DNA of 64,000 bases, from positions 120,415 through 184,414 of the forward strand of contig NZ_JACXIY010000007.1 of NCBI RefSeq assembly GCF_014705655.1. The letters run 5' to 3'. The translations under genes and the position numbers were made by a program. This document shows positions 9,232 through 16,955 of the stretch, one piece after another; position 1 is the first letter of the stretch; each line of letters starts with the position of its first letter. This DNA comes from Paenibacillus arenilitoris. Its GTDB lineage: Bacteria; Bacillota; Bacilli; Paenibacillales; Paenibacillaceae. The notes beneath the pieces were generated by a model. That model made no database searches. It was not told where the DNA came from and saw nothing but the letters and a program-made list of their open reading frames with translations.

Positions 9232-9945
9232 ATGCTGCGTTTCCTGTTTGGCGAACCTCGGAGAGAAGCGGAAGGGAAACTTGCAGAAACGTTCCGTTCG
9301 ATGGAGCAGTTTGTTTCCATTTTGAATAAAAAGATCAAGGAAGGCGGCGACAGCGACCATAAGCTCCGCAAATTCGAGATATGGACGCTCGGCCTGCAAG
9401 CTTCGCTCGACGAGCTGGAGCAGAGCCATTACGCCGCCCTTCGGTTTCAACATAAAATCTCCTCCTCCTCCGTGAGTCAAATGACAGAAGAGGAGCGCAT
9501 CGCTTATAATCGGTATATCTACTTCGATAAAAACGCATTCATCCGCGTATTCTCCTTGCTGGACAAGCTCGGCACGCTGCTGAACGAGCTGCTCGACATG
9601 CGCACGGAGAAGATCAAGCCTCATTTCTCTTACTTCACCGTGCTGCGCAACATGCGCGAGAAGAAGGCGCATCCCGAGCTGACGTGGAAGCTGAACGAGG
9701 TGAAGGAGAAGTACAAGGAGCCGATGACCCGACTCCGCAAGCGAAGAAACACCGAAATCCATTACATGAATTCGGAAATGCAGGACGACTTGATTCAAAG
9801 CCACCGGATGTACGGGGAAGAGGTGCAGCTCGAGAACATCGCCGCGCAATCGGAGGATTTGACGCAGAGCTTTCATCTGGCCATGGAATCGCTGCTGCTC
9901 ACGTTTCGGTACGCATGCGGCCTGATGCGGAAGATGCAACCATAA
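9232..9945 (+). CDS. HEPN-like protein of the Cthe_2314 family
   Basis: This 237-residue, largely helical, charged protein resembles Firmicute Cthe_2314-family HEPN proteins. A catalytic-type R-X4-H motif is visible as RNTEIH at residues 172-177, the hallmark that in many HEPN proteins marks a metal-independent RNase. The HEPN label rests mainly on that motif and helical content. The ATG at 9232 follows AAAGGA. It lies 47 bp after the UbiD gene and 19 bp before the SDR gene on the same strand. There is no adjacent MNT nucleotidyltransferase or other obvious antitoxin, so it does not look like a classical HEPN/MNT pair. Confidence 0.65.
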   Translation: MLRFLFGEPRREAEGKLAETFRSMEQFVSILNKKIKEGGDSDHKLRKFEIWTLGLQASLDELEQSHYAALRFQHKISSSSVSQMTEEERIAYNRYIYFDKNAFIRVFSLLDKLGTLLNELLDMRTEKIKPHFSYFTVLRNMREKKAHPELTWKLNEVKEKYKEPMTRLRKRRNTEIHYMNSEMQDDLIQSHRMYGEEVQLENIAAQSEDLTQSFHLAMESLLLTFRYACGLMRKMQP

Positions 9946-9964
9946 TCGCGAGGGGGGAAGTCTC

Positions 9965-10747
9965 GTGGAGCTGAAGGGCAGAACGGCATTAGTGACGGGA
10001 AGCGCCAAGGGGCTCGGCAAGCGGACGGCGATCCAGCTGGCCGAGCGGGGCTGCGACGTGATCGTCAATTATTACGAAAGCGAATCCGAAGCGCAGCAGG
10101 TCAAACGGCAAATCGAGCGGCTCGGGGTTAAGGCGATAACGATACAGGCGGACGTCGCGACGACCGAGGGAGTGGAGAAGCTTGCTTCGGAAGCGGAGCG
10201 ATTCGCGGGCGGGGTGGACATTCTTGTCAATAACGCGGGCCCGTTCGTCCGCCAGCGGCGCTTGTTCAGCGAATACGACGAGGAGACGATCATTCGGCTG
10301 CTGAACGGCAATCTGCTTGGCGTCATGCTGCTCGACCATCGCGTGCTCGAAGGGATGCGCCGCCGGGGGTGGGGGCGCATCATCCATTTCGGCTTCGGAC
10401 ATGCGGGCGAGGCGAGAGCGTGGCCGCACCGCGCGGTATACGCCGCGGCGAAGACGGGGCTCGTCTCCTTCACGAAGTCGCTCGCCGTCGAGGAAGCGCC
10501 GCACGGCATTACGGTGAACCTGATCGGCCCGGGAGACATCAGGGGAGCGAACAAGGAGCGGTCCATCGGCGAGGTGGCAGGCGAATTCGATCCGGAGTCG
10601 CCGATGGGACGTCCCGGAGCCGGCGAAGACGTGGCGCGCGTCGTGCTGTTCCTCTGCGAGGAGAAGTCGAATTTCCTGACCGGCAACGTGATCGACGTGA
10701 CGGGCGGGTTCGATCCGATCGTCGCCAACATCAAGAAGCTTAAGTAG
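9965..10747 (+). CDS. SDR-family oxidoreductase (FabG-like) lacking the usual catalytic serine
   Basis: This 260-residue classical short-chain dehydrogenase has a Rossmann glycine motif TGSAKGLG at 11-18, NNAG at 89-92 and the catalytic pair YAAAK with Tyr159 and Lys163. The expected Ser about 13 residues before the Tyr is missing: the strand reads IIHFGFGHAG and no Ser or Thr occurs between residues 136 and 163. The cofactor is probably NADP(H) or NAD(H); substrate unknown. A GTG start at 9965 follows a strong GAGGGGGG site. It ends close to the bidirectional hairpin shared with the convergent yutI gene. The missing serine suggests an altered mechanism or a non-catalytic role. Confidence 0.85.
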   Translation: MELKGRTALVTGSAKGLGKRTAIQLAERGCDVIVNYYESESEAQQVKRQIERLGVKAITIQADVATTEGVEKLASEAERFAGGVDILVNNAGPFVRQRRLFSEYDEETIIRLLNGNLLGVMLLDHRVLEGMRRRGWGRIIHFGFGHAGEARAWPHRAVYAAAKTGLVSFTKSLAVEEAPHGITVNLIGPGDIRGANKERSIGEVAGEFDPESPMGRPGAGEDVARVVLFLCEEKSNFLTGNVIDVTGGFDPIVANIKKLK

Positions 10748-10757
10748 GCGAGCAGCC

Positions 10758-10804
10758 AAAAAAGAGTCTTACCGAAGCGGAATCCCGCAGCGGTAAGACT
10801 CTTT
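10758..10804. terminator. Bidirectional terminator between convergent SDR and yutI genes
   Basis: The 14-bp perfect arms are 10761-10774 and 10791-10804 (AAAGAGTCTTACCG and its complement). The left arm continues an A6 run (10758-10763), which is the U tract when read on the minus strand, so it mainly serves yutI. Confidence 0.85.
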
Positions 10805-10811
10805 AGCTTTC

Positions 10812-11057
10812 TTAGAATACTTGAACGACTTCGACTACGCCTTCAACCTCTTCCAGAAGCGCGCGTTCGATGCCCGCTTTGAGCGTGATCGTCGAGCTCG
10901 GGCAGCTGCCGCAGGCGCCCATCAGGCGAAGCTTGACGATGCCGTCCTCCACGTCGACCAATTCCACGTCGCCTCCGTCGCGCTGCAGGAACGGGCGAAG
11001 CTTATCTAATACGTCCAATACTTCGTCGTACATCGTATCTTGGGTTTGTTCACTCAT
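10812..11057 (-). CDS. yutI: NifU-like iron-sulfur scaffold protein (YutI)
   Basis: This 81-residue protein is a stand-alone NifU C-terminal (Nfu) domain that carries or delivers Fe-S clusters to apoproteins. The cluster-binding CX2C is in [14 protein letters not shown], and the [12 protein letters not shown] segment is the family signature. The second in-frame ATG (11057) is chosen because AAAGGAG lies 9 bases before it, while the first ATG directly abuts that site. A minus-strand -10 TATAAT is at 11081-11086. Its neighbours yuzB and yutJ are the same as in Bacillus, and a HesB-type protein lies 3 kb away, so the area is rich in Fe-S assembly genes. Confidence 0.9.
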   Translation of the reverse strand: MSEQTQDTMYDEVLDVLDKLRPFLQRDGGDVELVDVEDGIVKLRLMGACGSCPSSTITLKAGIERALLEEVEGVVEVVQVF

Positions 11058-11145
11058 TGCATTCATCTCCTTTCTCCCCTATTATAGTACAAAGCGATGC
11101 AATTGAAAATGGATAGTAACTGAAGTAAAGTCAGGTGAGATTAAA

Positions 11146-11418
11146 ATGTTCAAGCCGATGATCGAATTTTGCGCCAGCAACATGCATCACGGAACCGATA
11201 AGATCATGAAGCTTCTCCAGGAAGACGACCGATACGAAGTGATCGAATACGGCTGCCTTGGCAATTGCGGCGAATGCTACCTCAATCCGTTCGCGCTGGT
11301 CGACGGCACGATCGTCTCGGCCGAGACGGCGGACGAGCTGTACGATAACATTCTGAAAGCGATAGACAAGCAGCATGCCGACCGCGACGCGCTCGATAAG
11401 CTGCTTGACGATCTATAA
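11146..11418 (+). CDS. yuzB: YuzB family protein (DUF1450)
   Basis: This 90-residue protein of the DUF1450/YuzB family has unknown function. Four cysteines, FCASN near residue 9 and GCLGNCGECY near 36-45, form a ferredoxin-like or metal-binding pattern. It lies between yutI (divergent) and yutJ (convergent), the conserved Bacillus neighbourhood, which suggests a link to Fe-S or redox metabolism. An AGGTGAG site precedes the ATG. The stop is 8 bp from the end of the convergent yutJ, with no room for a terminator between them. Confidence 0.85.
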   Translation: MFKPMIEFCASNMHHGTDKIMKLLQEDDRYEVIEYGCLGNCGECYLNPFALVDGTIVSAETADELYDNILKAIDKQHADRDALDKLLDDL

Positions 11419-11426
11419 ATGCCGGG

Positions 11427-12494
11427 CTAGCCGAGATGGCGCTTGGAGCGCCAGAGCACGCCGCTCTTCACGAGGCGCGGGACGCGGCCCATGATCGGCG
11501 TTCCGCCCATTATGCCGAACCCGCTTTTTTTGCCGAGCGAGCCGAGCACGCCCTTCAATCTTATTTTGCCCAGACGGGGCGTCTTGTCATGCCAGATCGC
11601 GTGCAGAACCTCCGCGATTTGCTTCCCTTGCGCGCCCGCGGCCTGGCCGCTCGGCGAGAGCGGCAGCGCGGCGCAGTCCCCGACGACGTAGACGTCGTTA
11701 TGGGACGGAAGCTGATGCAGCTCATTGAGGATGAGCCTGCCCGTCTTATCCTTCGGAAGATCCATGCGCTGCACGAGCGGCACCGGCTGGATGCCTGCCG
11801 TCCATACGGTGACGTCGGTATAGATCGGATCCGAGGCGTTGGCGTCATGAAGAATGCCGCCCTCGAGCCTTGTCAGTGAGAAGTTCCCCCGCATTTCCAC
11901 TTGATGGTCGTAGAACCAATCCGCCACGAATGTCTGCAGCCTGCCCGGGAAAGCCGACAACACTTTCGGCCCGCGGTCCAGAATGCGGATATTGAGGTCG
12001 GGACGGCTCTCCCGCAGCTCCGCCGCGACCTCCACGCCGCTCAGGCCGCCGCCGACGATCGTCACTTGACCGTACGGCTTCACGTCCCCGAGCAGGGCGT
12101 ACGTCTTTCTCGCCGCAGAGAACGTCTGAATGCTCGTCGAGTACTGCTCTGCTCCTTCGATGCCGTGATACTTGTCGGTGCAGCCGAGTCCGATGACGAG
12201 CCAGTCGTAAGCGATGGGATCCTGTCCCTCCAAATAGACGAGCTTAAGATCCATGTCCACGTCCGTAATTTCGCCGTACGCATGCGTAATTCTCGGATCG
12301 ACCGGAAATTTGACGCGCAGCTCCAGATCCGATACCGTACCGGCCGCAAGCGCGTAATATTCCGTCTTGAGCCCTTGAAACGGCATCCGGTCGACGAGGA
12401 CGAGCGATACGTCGTGCGGCATTTGATTTTCCAATAATTCGTTCGCGATGGCCAGCCCGCCGTAGCCCCCGCCCAGTATGACAACTTTTCTCAT
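11427..12494 (-). CDS. yutJ: FAD-dependent NADH dehydrogenase-like protein (YutJ)
   Basis: This 355-residue flavoprotein is of the type II NADH dehydrogenase family. It has an N-terminal FAD site VVILGGGYGGLA (residues 4-15), a second dinucleotide site VTIVGGGLSGVEVAAEL near 145-161, and a FAD-closing motif DVYVVGDCAAL near 268-278. It is shorter than the ndh protein at 37358 and lacks that protein's long C-terminal membrane-binding stretch, though a basic amphipathic end (VPRLVKSGVLWRSKRHLG) is present. It probably transfers electrons from NAD(P)H to a quinone or soluble acceptor. I take the second start codon (ATG at 12494) because it lies 10 bases after GGAG; a GTG precedes it directly. 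Confidence 0.85.
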   Translation of the reverse strand: MRKVVILGGGYGGLAIANELLENQMPHDVSLVLVDRMPFQGLKTEYYALAAGTVSDLELRVKFPVDPRITHAYGEITDVDMDLKLVYLEGQDPIAYDWLVIGLGCTDKYHGIEGAEQYSTSIQTFSAARKTYALLGDVKPYGQVTIVGGGLSGVEVAAELRESRPDLNIRILDRGPKVLSAFPGRLQTFVADWFYDHQVEMRGNFSLTRLEGGILHDANASDPIYTDVTVWTAGIQPVPLVQRMDLPKDKTGRLILNELHQLPSHNDVYVVGDCAALPLSPSGQAAGAQGKQIAEVLHAIWHDKTPRLGKIRLKGVLGSLGKKSGFGIMGGTPIMGRVPRLVKSGVLWRSKRHLG

Positions 12495-12567
12495 CACATT
12501 CCAACTCCACGACTCTAAAATGATGTCTCTCTATTATGCTTCCGCCAAGCGGATTACTTATTCTTGC

Positions 12568-13671
12568 TCATTCGTACACTTTGATTTCGTTGTAGAACGT
12601 ATCGCGCTCGACCGGAATCCGGCCCGCCCCCTTGATCAGCCAAATGAGATCCTCGCGCGTAATGCCTTCCGGCGTCAAAGCGCCCGCCGCATGGCTGATT
12701 CGCTCCTTCACGATCGTGCCGTGCGCGTCCGAAGCGCCCATCGTCAAGGCGACCTGCGTCAGCTGAACGCCGATGTTGATGAAGTACGCCTTGATATGCT
12801 GGAAATTATCGAGCATCAAGCGGCTTATGGCGATCGTCTTCAAATCCTCGAACGCCGAGTTGCGGCGCCGGATGCCCGCCCTGGGGTTGATCGGCTGCAT
12901 CGAGAGCGGGATGAACACGAGGAAGCCTCTCGTCTCGTCCTGCAGCTCGCGGAGCTGAATCAGGTGGCGGATGCGGTCCTCCTTCGATTCGATCGAACCG
13001 TACAGCATCGTCGTATGGGTGCGCAGTCCGAGCTCATGCGCCGTCCGGTGCACCTGCAGGTACTGGGTGACGTCCGCTTTGTCGACGCGCATTTTTTTGC
13101 GGTAATGGTCGGACAAAATTTCCGCGCCGCCGCCCGTTAGCGATTCAAGTCCCGCTTTCATGAGCTCCTGAAGCACTTCTTTGTAGCCGAGCCCGCTTAT
13201 GCGCGCAAAAAAGTCGATCTCGGCCGCCGTGTACGCCTTCAGCGTTACTTCCGGGAAGCGCTCCTTCAGCGCCTTAAGCGAGTCGACGTAATATTGGAAC
13301 GGCACATTCGGGTTATGGCCGCCGACGATATGGAATTCGCGGACGCCGGGATGGAAATGCTTCTCGACGTATTCGATCATTTGCTGCCCGCTAAGCGTGT
13401 ACGCCCCTTCCTCGCCCTCGTCCTTGCGGAAGTTGCAGAACGCGCAGTGGGCCTCGCAGACGTTGGTAAAGTAGAGGCTCATGTTCTCGATAAAATAAAC
13501 TTTCTTGCCGTTTTTGCGGAGCGCGACTTCGTTCGCCAATTGGCCGATCGTAAGCAAATCGTCCGATTGGTATAAGAAAACGCCATCCTCCAGCGAAAGG
13601 CGCTGGCCATGACGCACTTTTTCGATAATGTGCTGCATTTGTTTGTCTTCTGTCGGGATAACGACGTTCAT
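12568..13671 (-). CDS. mqnE: Aminofutalosine synthase MqnE (radical SAM)
   Basis: This 367-residue radical S-adenosylmethionine enzyme joins 3-(1-carboxyvinyl)oxybenzoate to the adenosyl group, giving aminofutalosine in the futalosine route to menaquinone. The CX3CX2C cluster motif is CEAHCAFC at residues 72-79. Further family stretches are FHIVGGHNPN near 114-123, GLESLTGGGAEI near 173-184 and RTHTTMLYG near 215-223. It starts at ATG 13671 after AAGGAGG and has a good promoter upstream. The gene indicates that this organism makes menaquinone by the futalosine pathway rather than the classical Men pathway; mqnA, C and D are not in the window. Confidence 0.93.
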   Translation of the reverse strand: MNVVIPTEDKQMQHIIEKVRHGQRLSLEDGVFLYQSDDLLTIGQLANEVALRKNGKKVYFIENMSLYFTNVCEAHCAFCNFRKDEGEEGAYTLSGQQMIEYVEKHFHPGVREFHIVGGHNPNVPFQYYVDSLKALKERFPEVTLKAYTAAEIDFFARISGLGYKEVLQELMKAGLESLTGGGAEILSDHYRKKMRVDKADVTQYLQVHRTAHELGLRTHTTMLYGSIESKEDRIRHLIQLRELQDETRGFLVFIPLSMQPINPRAGIRRRNSAFEDLKTIAISRLMLDNFQHIKAYFINIGVQLTQVALTMGASDAHGTIVKERISHAAGALTPEGITREDLIWLIKGAGRIPVERDTFYNEIKVYE

Positions 13672-13739
13672 GGCGGTTCCTCCTTGATGAATAGTTTGTG
13701 AAAAAAATAACTTTCGAATCCGATTAAGAAGCTGTAACT

Positions 13740-13768
13740 ATTATAATCCTCCTGCGTAGCGGGAGCAA
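13740..13768 (-). promoter_or_regulatory. Sigma-A promoter for mqnE
   Basis: On the minus strand TTGCTC (13763-13768), a 17-bp spacer and a perfect TATAAT (13740-13745) lie about 70 bp upstream of the mqnE start. Confidence 0.65.
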
Positions 13769-13836
13769 TAAGAAAAGTAAGGGGATGGAATATATTGGAC
13801 CGATTGCGGATCGGGGACGGGCTGGGCGCACTTCTC

Positions 13837-13865
13837 TTGAGCATGGAATGAAACTGGAGTATACT
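13837..13865 (+). promoter_or_regulatory. Sigma-A promoter for the HesB/ErpA gene
   Basis: TTGAGC (13837-13842), a 17-bp spacer and TATACT (13860-13865) lie 58 bp upstream of the ATG at 13924. Confidence 0.65.
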
Positions 13866-13923
13866 ATAAACAAGTAAGTGAACTTGTGAGTTTCGATAAG
13901 ACGGATAAACGGAGGGATGAAGC

Positions 13924-14286
13924 ATGATCACGATCAGTGAGCTTGCATCTGACAAAATAAAAGAAATGCTCGAGCAGGAGGAAACGCCGGATTTGTTTTT
14001 GCGGATCGGCGTGAAGGAAGGCGGCTGCAGCGGCTTCTCCTACGGCATGGGCTTCGACGACGAGCAGCACGAGGGCGACCAGGCGATGGAAATGAGCGGC
14101 CTGAAGGTCGTCGTCGACCAGGACAGCATCAAATATTTGAACGGTCTCGTCATCGATTACAAGGAATCCGCCATGGGCGGCGGGTTCACGATCGACAATC
14201 CGAACGCCAGCGCGACATGCGGCTGCGGCTCGTCGTTCCGCACGGCGACCGACGCAGGCAAGCCGGCGCCCGAGGGCGAATGCTGA
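13924..14286 (+). CDS. HesB/IscA/ErpA-type iron-sulfur carrier
   Basis: This 120-residue A-type Fe-S carrier protein has the three conserved cysteines, one in GGCSGFSYGM near residue 36 and two in TCGCGSSF near 99-102. It has the FLRIGVKEGGCSGF family core and a slightly long C-terminal tail ending in a further cysteine. It probably hands clusters to aconitase-type enzymes or radical SAM enzymes such as the divergent mqnE, but no operon link proves this. A GGAGG site precedes the ATG, a promoter lies upstream and a strong terminator follows, so it is monocistronic. B. subtilis YutM is the closest named relative I know. Confidence 0.9.
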   Translation: MITISELASDKIKEMLEQEETPDLFLRIGVKEGGCSGFSYGMGFDDEQHEGDQAMEMSGLKVVVDQDSIKYLNGLVIDYKESAMGGGFTIDNPNASATCGCGSSFRTATDAGKPAPEGEC

Positions 14287-14297
14287 TCCAAGCAAGA

Positions 14298-14345
14298 GGG
14301 CTGTCCCGACAGGCGTAATGCCGAAGGGACAGCCCGTTTTTTTTT
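14298..14345 (+). terminator. Rho-independent terminator after the HesB gene
   Basis: The perfect 10-bp arms GGGCTGTCCC (14298-14307) and GGGACAGCCC (14326-14335) are followed by a run of nine T residues. Confidence 0.9.
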
Positions 14346-14385
14346 ATGCAAGGCCATTGAATCGCGAGCGAGGTGACGAACGAAT

Positions 14386-14901
14386 TTGAAGAAGAAGAAG
14401 CTGCTCCTTTCGGTGCTGCTGCTAGTGCCGGTCCTGCTCTGCCTTCCGTTTCTGCTCGGGTATATCGAATATCGGGGAGACAGGGTCGACGACGCCAATG
14501 CGGAGCCGTTTGTCCGCAGCCTCACCGAGGCCGTGGAGCGGCAAAATACGATTTCCATGGCCGACATCGCCTCTTTCGAGTGGGATACCATGTATATGTT
14601 TCCCCCGTACTACCCCAGGGATGAGATGGAGAAGGAAGTCGGCCGCAAGTGGACGCCGAATCAGAGCTATCTGGGCCATTTGCTGCACCGCTCAAGCTTC
14701 GGCGAATACCCGCTGAGCGACGACAGCCTTCATAAGCTCGTATTCGTTCATAACGGCGAAGTCGTCCTCGATATTACGCTGGACCGCATGTCGGCGGACT
14801 TTACGTCGGCAAGGCGGGTAACGGAACGAAGCGATTCCGAATTTGCGGTAAGCCGGGACGAGCCGTATCCCGTTCTCAGAAACGCAAGCAATGGGAAGTA
14901 A
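14386..14901 (+). CDS. Membrane-anchored hypothetical protein
   Basis: I do not recognise this 171-residue protein. A short lysine cluster and a single hydrophobic segment (residues 6-25) anchor it in the membrane, with the remainder outside. No lipobox cysteine fits (the only N-terminal Cys is inside the hydrophobic core). The extracytoplasmic part is mixed and acidic, with DMYMFPPYY-like aromatic stretches. The start is TTG at 14386, supported by GAGGTGA about 9 bases upstream. It stands alone between two terminators and may be transcribed by itself. It lies next to the Bce-type module but its transcript appears separate, so a role in peptide sensing is only a possibility. Confidence 0.65.
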   Translation: MKKKKLLLSVLLLVPVLLCLPFLLGYIEYRGDRVDDANAEPFVRSLTEAVERQNTISMADIASFEWDTMYMFPPYYPRDEMEKEVGRKWTPNQSYLGHLLHRSSFGEYPLSDDSLHKLVFVHNGEVVLDITLDRMSADFTSARRVTERSDSEFAVSRDEPYPVLRNASNGK

Positions 14902-14931
14902 TGGTTCAAGCCGCTTATAACGGGAATCGAG

Positions 14932-14958
14932 AAAGGCTTGCGAGGCAAGCCTTTTATT
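14932..14958 (+). terminator. Rho-independent terminator after the membrane-anchored protein
   Basis: The perfect 10-bp arms AAAGGCTTGC (14932-14941) and GCAAGCCTTT (14945-14954) have a 3-base loop and are followed by T-rich sequence. Confidence 0.8.
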
Positions 14959-14977
14959 GTTGGGAGGGTTCATTCGC

Positions 14978-15724
14978 ATGTACAAAATATTCATCGTGGA
15001 GGACGATGCGAAGATCGCCGCGATATTGAAAAGCAATATGGAGAAGTACGGCTTCGAGGCCGCGGCCGCCGTCCGGTTTCGCGAGCTTATGCCGGAGTTT
15101 GAAGCATTCGGGCCGCAGCTGGTCCTGCTCGATATTAACTTGCCGTACTTCGACGGCTATTATTGGTGCAGGCAAATCCGCGCCCGCTCGAGCGTGCCGA
15201 TTATCTTCATCTCGGCCAGGGCCGGGGAGATGGACCAGGTGATGGCGATCGAGAACGGCGGGGACGATTACGTCACGAAGCCGATTCACCTCGACCTCTT
15301 AATGGCGAAGGTGAAGAGCGTTCTGCGGCGAACGTACGGCGAATATGCCGCCGCTGGCGCCGGCTCGGCCGCGCCGGGCGATGCGCATGGGACGGTCCCG
15401 CCCGAGCTTGCGGCCGGCGGGCTGCGGCTGCTGCTCGCCAGGGGCGAGCTGGAATGGCGGGGACGGCGCGTGGAGCTGACGAAGAACGAGCAGCTGCTGG
15501 CGGAATACTTGCTGAAGCGGCCCGGCGAGGTCGTCTCGCGCGAGCATCTGCTGGAAGCGTTGTGGGATGACGTTCAATTCGTCGACGACAATACGCTGTC
15601 GGTCAATGTGACCCGGCTTCGGAAGAAGCTCGAGGAGCTCGGCCTGCAGAAGGCGATCGAGACGGTGCGGGGGCTGGGCTATAAGCTGGTTCCTCACGGC
15701 CTGGGCGGAGGCGGTTCCGAATGA
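14978..15724 (+). CDS. OmpR-family response regulator, BceR type
   Basis: This is a 248-residue response regulator. The receiver domain has acidic residues in IVEDD, the phospho-acceptor Asp in LVLLDINLPYFDG near 50 and the lysine in DDYVTKP near 101. An Ala/Gly-rich linker leads to a C-terminal winged helix containing NTLSVNVTRLRKKLEELGL. The unusual YWCRQIR after the phosphorylation loop is typical of the BceR/GraR group. The ATG at 14978 is chosen since GGGAGG lies upstream and an earlier TTG falls in the terminator hairpin. The kinase gene overlaps its stop by 4 bases. It should act on the box at 16831-16844 before the transporter genes. Confidence 0.9.
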   Translation: MYKIFIVEDDAKIAAILKSNMEKYGFEAAAAVRFRELMPEFEAFGPQLVLLDINLPYFDGYYWCRQIRARSSVPIIFISARAGEMDQVMAIENGGDDYVTKPIHLDLLMAKVKSVLRRTYGEYAAAGAGSAAPGDAHGTVPPELAAGGLRLLLARGELEWRGRRVELTKNEQLLAEYLLKRPGEVVSREHLLEALWDDVQFVDDNTLSVNVTRLRKKLEELGLQKAIETVRGLGYKLVPHGLGGGGSE

Positions 15725-16821
15725 AGGGGCTGACGCTCGGGTTGTTTTTGCGCGACCGGTTCGGCTTCGTCGCCTTGGCCCTGCTTCTGACGATGCTGTG
15801 CGTCAGCCTGCTGCTTCTGGAGCGGGAGCGGTACCCGGGCTTCATCGAGCTGGGGACGGTCTATTACTTCGTCGTTCTTGCCTTGTTCTTTCTCGGAGCA
15901 TGGCTCGCGGCCGATTACTTGCGTCAGCGCGCCTACTTCAATCAATTGGCGGATGCGATCCGCCGCTCGGAGGAGCTGAATGCTTCGGCCATCGTGAAGG
16001 CCGGCGTCACGAAGGAGCAGGCGCTCGTCATCAGGCTGCTCGAGGAGCTGCACCGCGCTTACCGGAGCGAACTGGGCAAATACAGGCGGCAGCAGGAGCT
16101 GCATAACCATTTCGTGCTCCAATGGGTCCATTTCATGAAAACGCCCGTCTCCGTCATCGATCTTCTGGCACAGGACGCGCAGCGCCGTCAAACCTGGCAG
16201 GATGAGGAGCGAGGCCGGCTGCTCGCGAGCGTGCAGGAGGAGACGGAGCGGCTGTCGGCGGGGCTGGAAATGATGCTGTACACCGCCCGCCTCGACAAGT
16301 TCGAAATCGATCTGCACATCCGGAAAGCGCCGCTGCACGAGCTTGCCCGGAGCGTGATCAACGCCCATAAAAAGCTGTGCATCCGGCATTCGATCTTCCC
16401 GAGAATCGACGGGGAAGCCTGGGCGGAGACCGATGAGAAATGGATGACGTTCGTGCTGAATCAATTTGTCGGCAACGCGATTAAATATAGCAAGGGCAAG
16501 CCCGGAACGAAGAAGCTGCTGATCCAGGCAAGCGATAGCGGCGATGGAAGCAGCAAGCTCACGATCGCAGACGAAGGAATCGGCATCGCGGCGCATGACC
16601 TGCCGCGCATCTTCGAGCCGTTCTTCACGGGCGAGAACGGCCGTACCGCCGGCGAGTCGACGGGGATGGGGCTTTATTTGGCGAAGCAGGTATGCGACCG
16701 GCTGGGGCACGCGATATCGGTTGCGTCCTCGCCCGGAGAAGGCGCGGCGTTCACGCTTGCGTTCAGGCCGCGCGGCATTCATTTGCTGGATGGGGCGGAG
16801 GGAAAGAAGCGGGAACGGTAA
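15721..16821 (+). CDS. BceS-type intramembrane-sensing histidine kinase
   Basis: This 366-residue kinase has two transmembrane helices near residues 15-33 and 43-62 separated by a very short outside loop. That is the arrangement of intramembrane-sensing kinases that read the state of a partner BceAB transporter. The dimerisation histidine is in QWVHFMKTPVSVI near 138. The ATPase domain shows N box NQFVGNAIKYS, G1 DEGIGIA and G2 GMGLYLAK. ATGA overlap with the regulator indicates translational coupling. It lacks a large sensory domain, so peptide detection probably depends on the permease at 17707. Confidence 0.9.
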   Translation: MKGLTLGLFLRDRFGFVALALLLTMLCVSLLLLERERYPGFIELGTVYYFVVLALFFLGAWLAADYLRQRAYFNQLADAIRRSEELNASAIVKAGVTKEQALVIRLLEELHRAYRSELGKYRRQQELHNHFVLQWVHFMKTPVSVIDLLAQDAQRRQTWQDEERGRLLASVQEETERLSAGLEMMLYTARLDKFEIDLHIRKAPLHELARSVINAHKKLCIRHSIFPRIDGEAWAETDEKWMTFVLNQFVGNAIKYSKGKPGTKKLLIQASDSGDGSSKLTIADEGIGIAAHDLPRIFEPFFTGENGRTAGESTGMGLYLAKQVCDRLGHAISVASSPGEGAAFTLAFRPRGIHLLDGAEGKKRER

Positions 16822-16830
16822 AATAAAGGG

Positions 16831-16844
16831 TGACAACTTTGTAA
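16831..16844 (+). promoter_or_regulatory. BceR-type operator upstream of the ABC transporter genes
   Basis: TGACA-ACTT-TGTAA (16831-16844) matches the published TnACA-N4-TGTAA box bound by BceR-like regulators. It lies about 57 bp before a TATACT -10 (16901-16906) that has only a weak -35, as expected for an activated promoter. Confidence 0.65.
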
Positions 16845-16955
16845 GATTCGACGGGCCCGATTGCAAGGTAAATCGATGGGTTCGGGCACGCCTCCCCGTC
16901 TATACTATACCTATCGAAGCTTTCATCAGGTACAGATTTGGGGAGGAACAACGAA

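Noticed and set aside
9232..10747. HEPN protein and SDR gene as a toxin-antitoxin pair
   Set aside because: An SDR enzyme is not a known HEPN antitoxin, and the spacing is ordinary for neighbouring genes.
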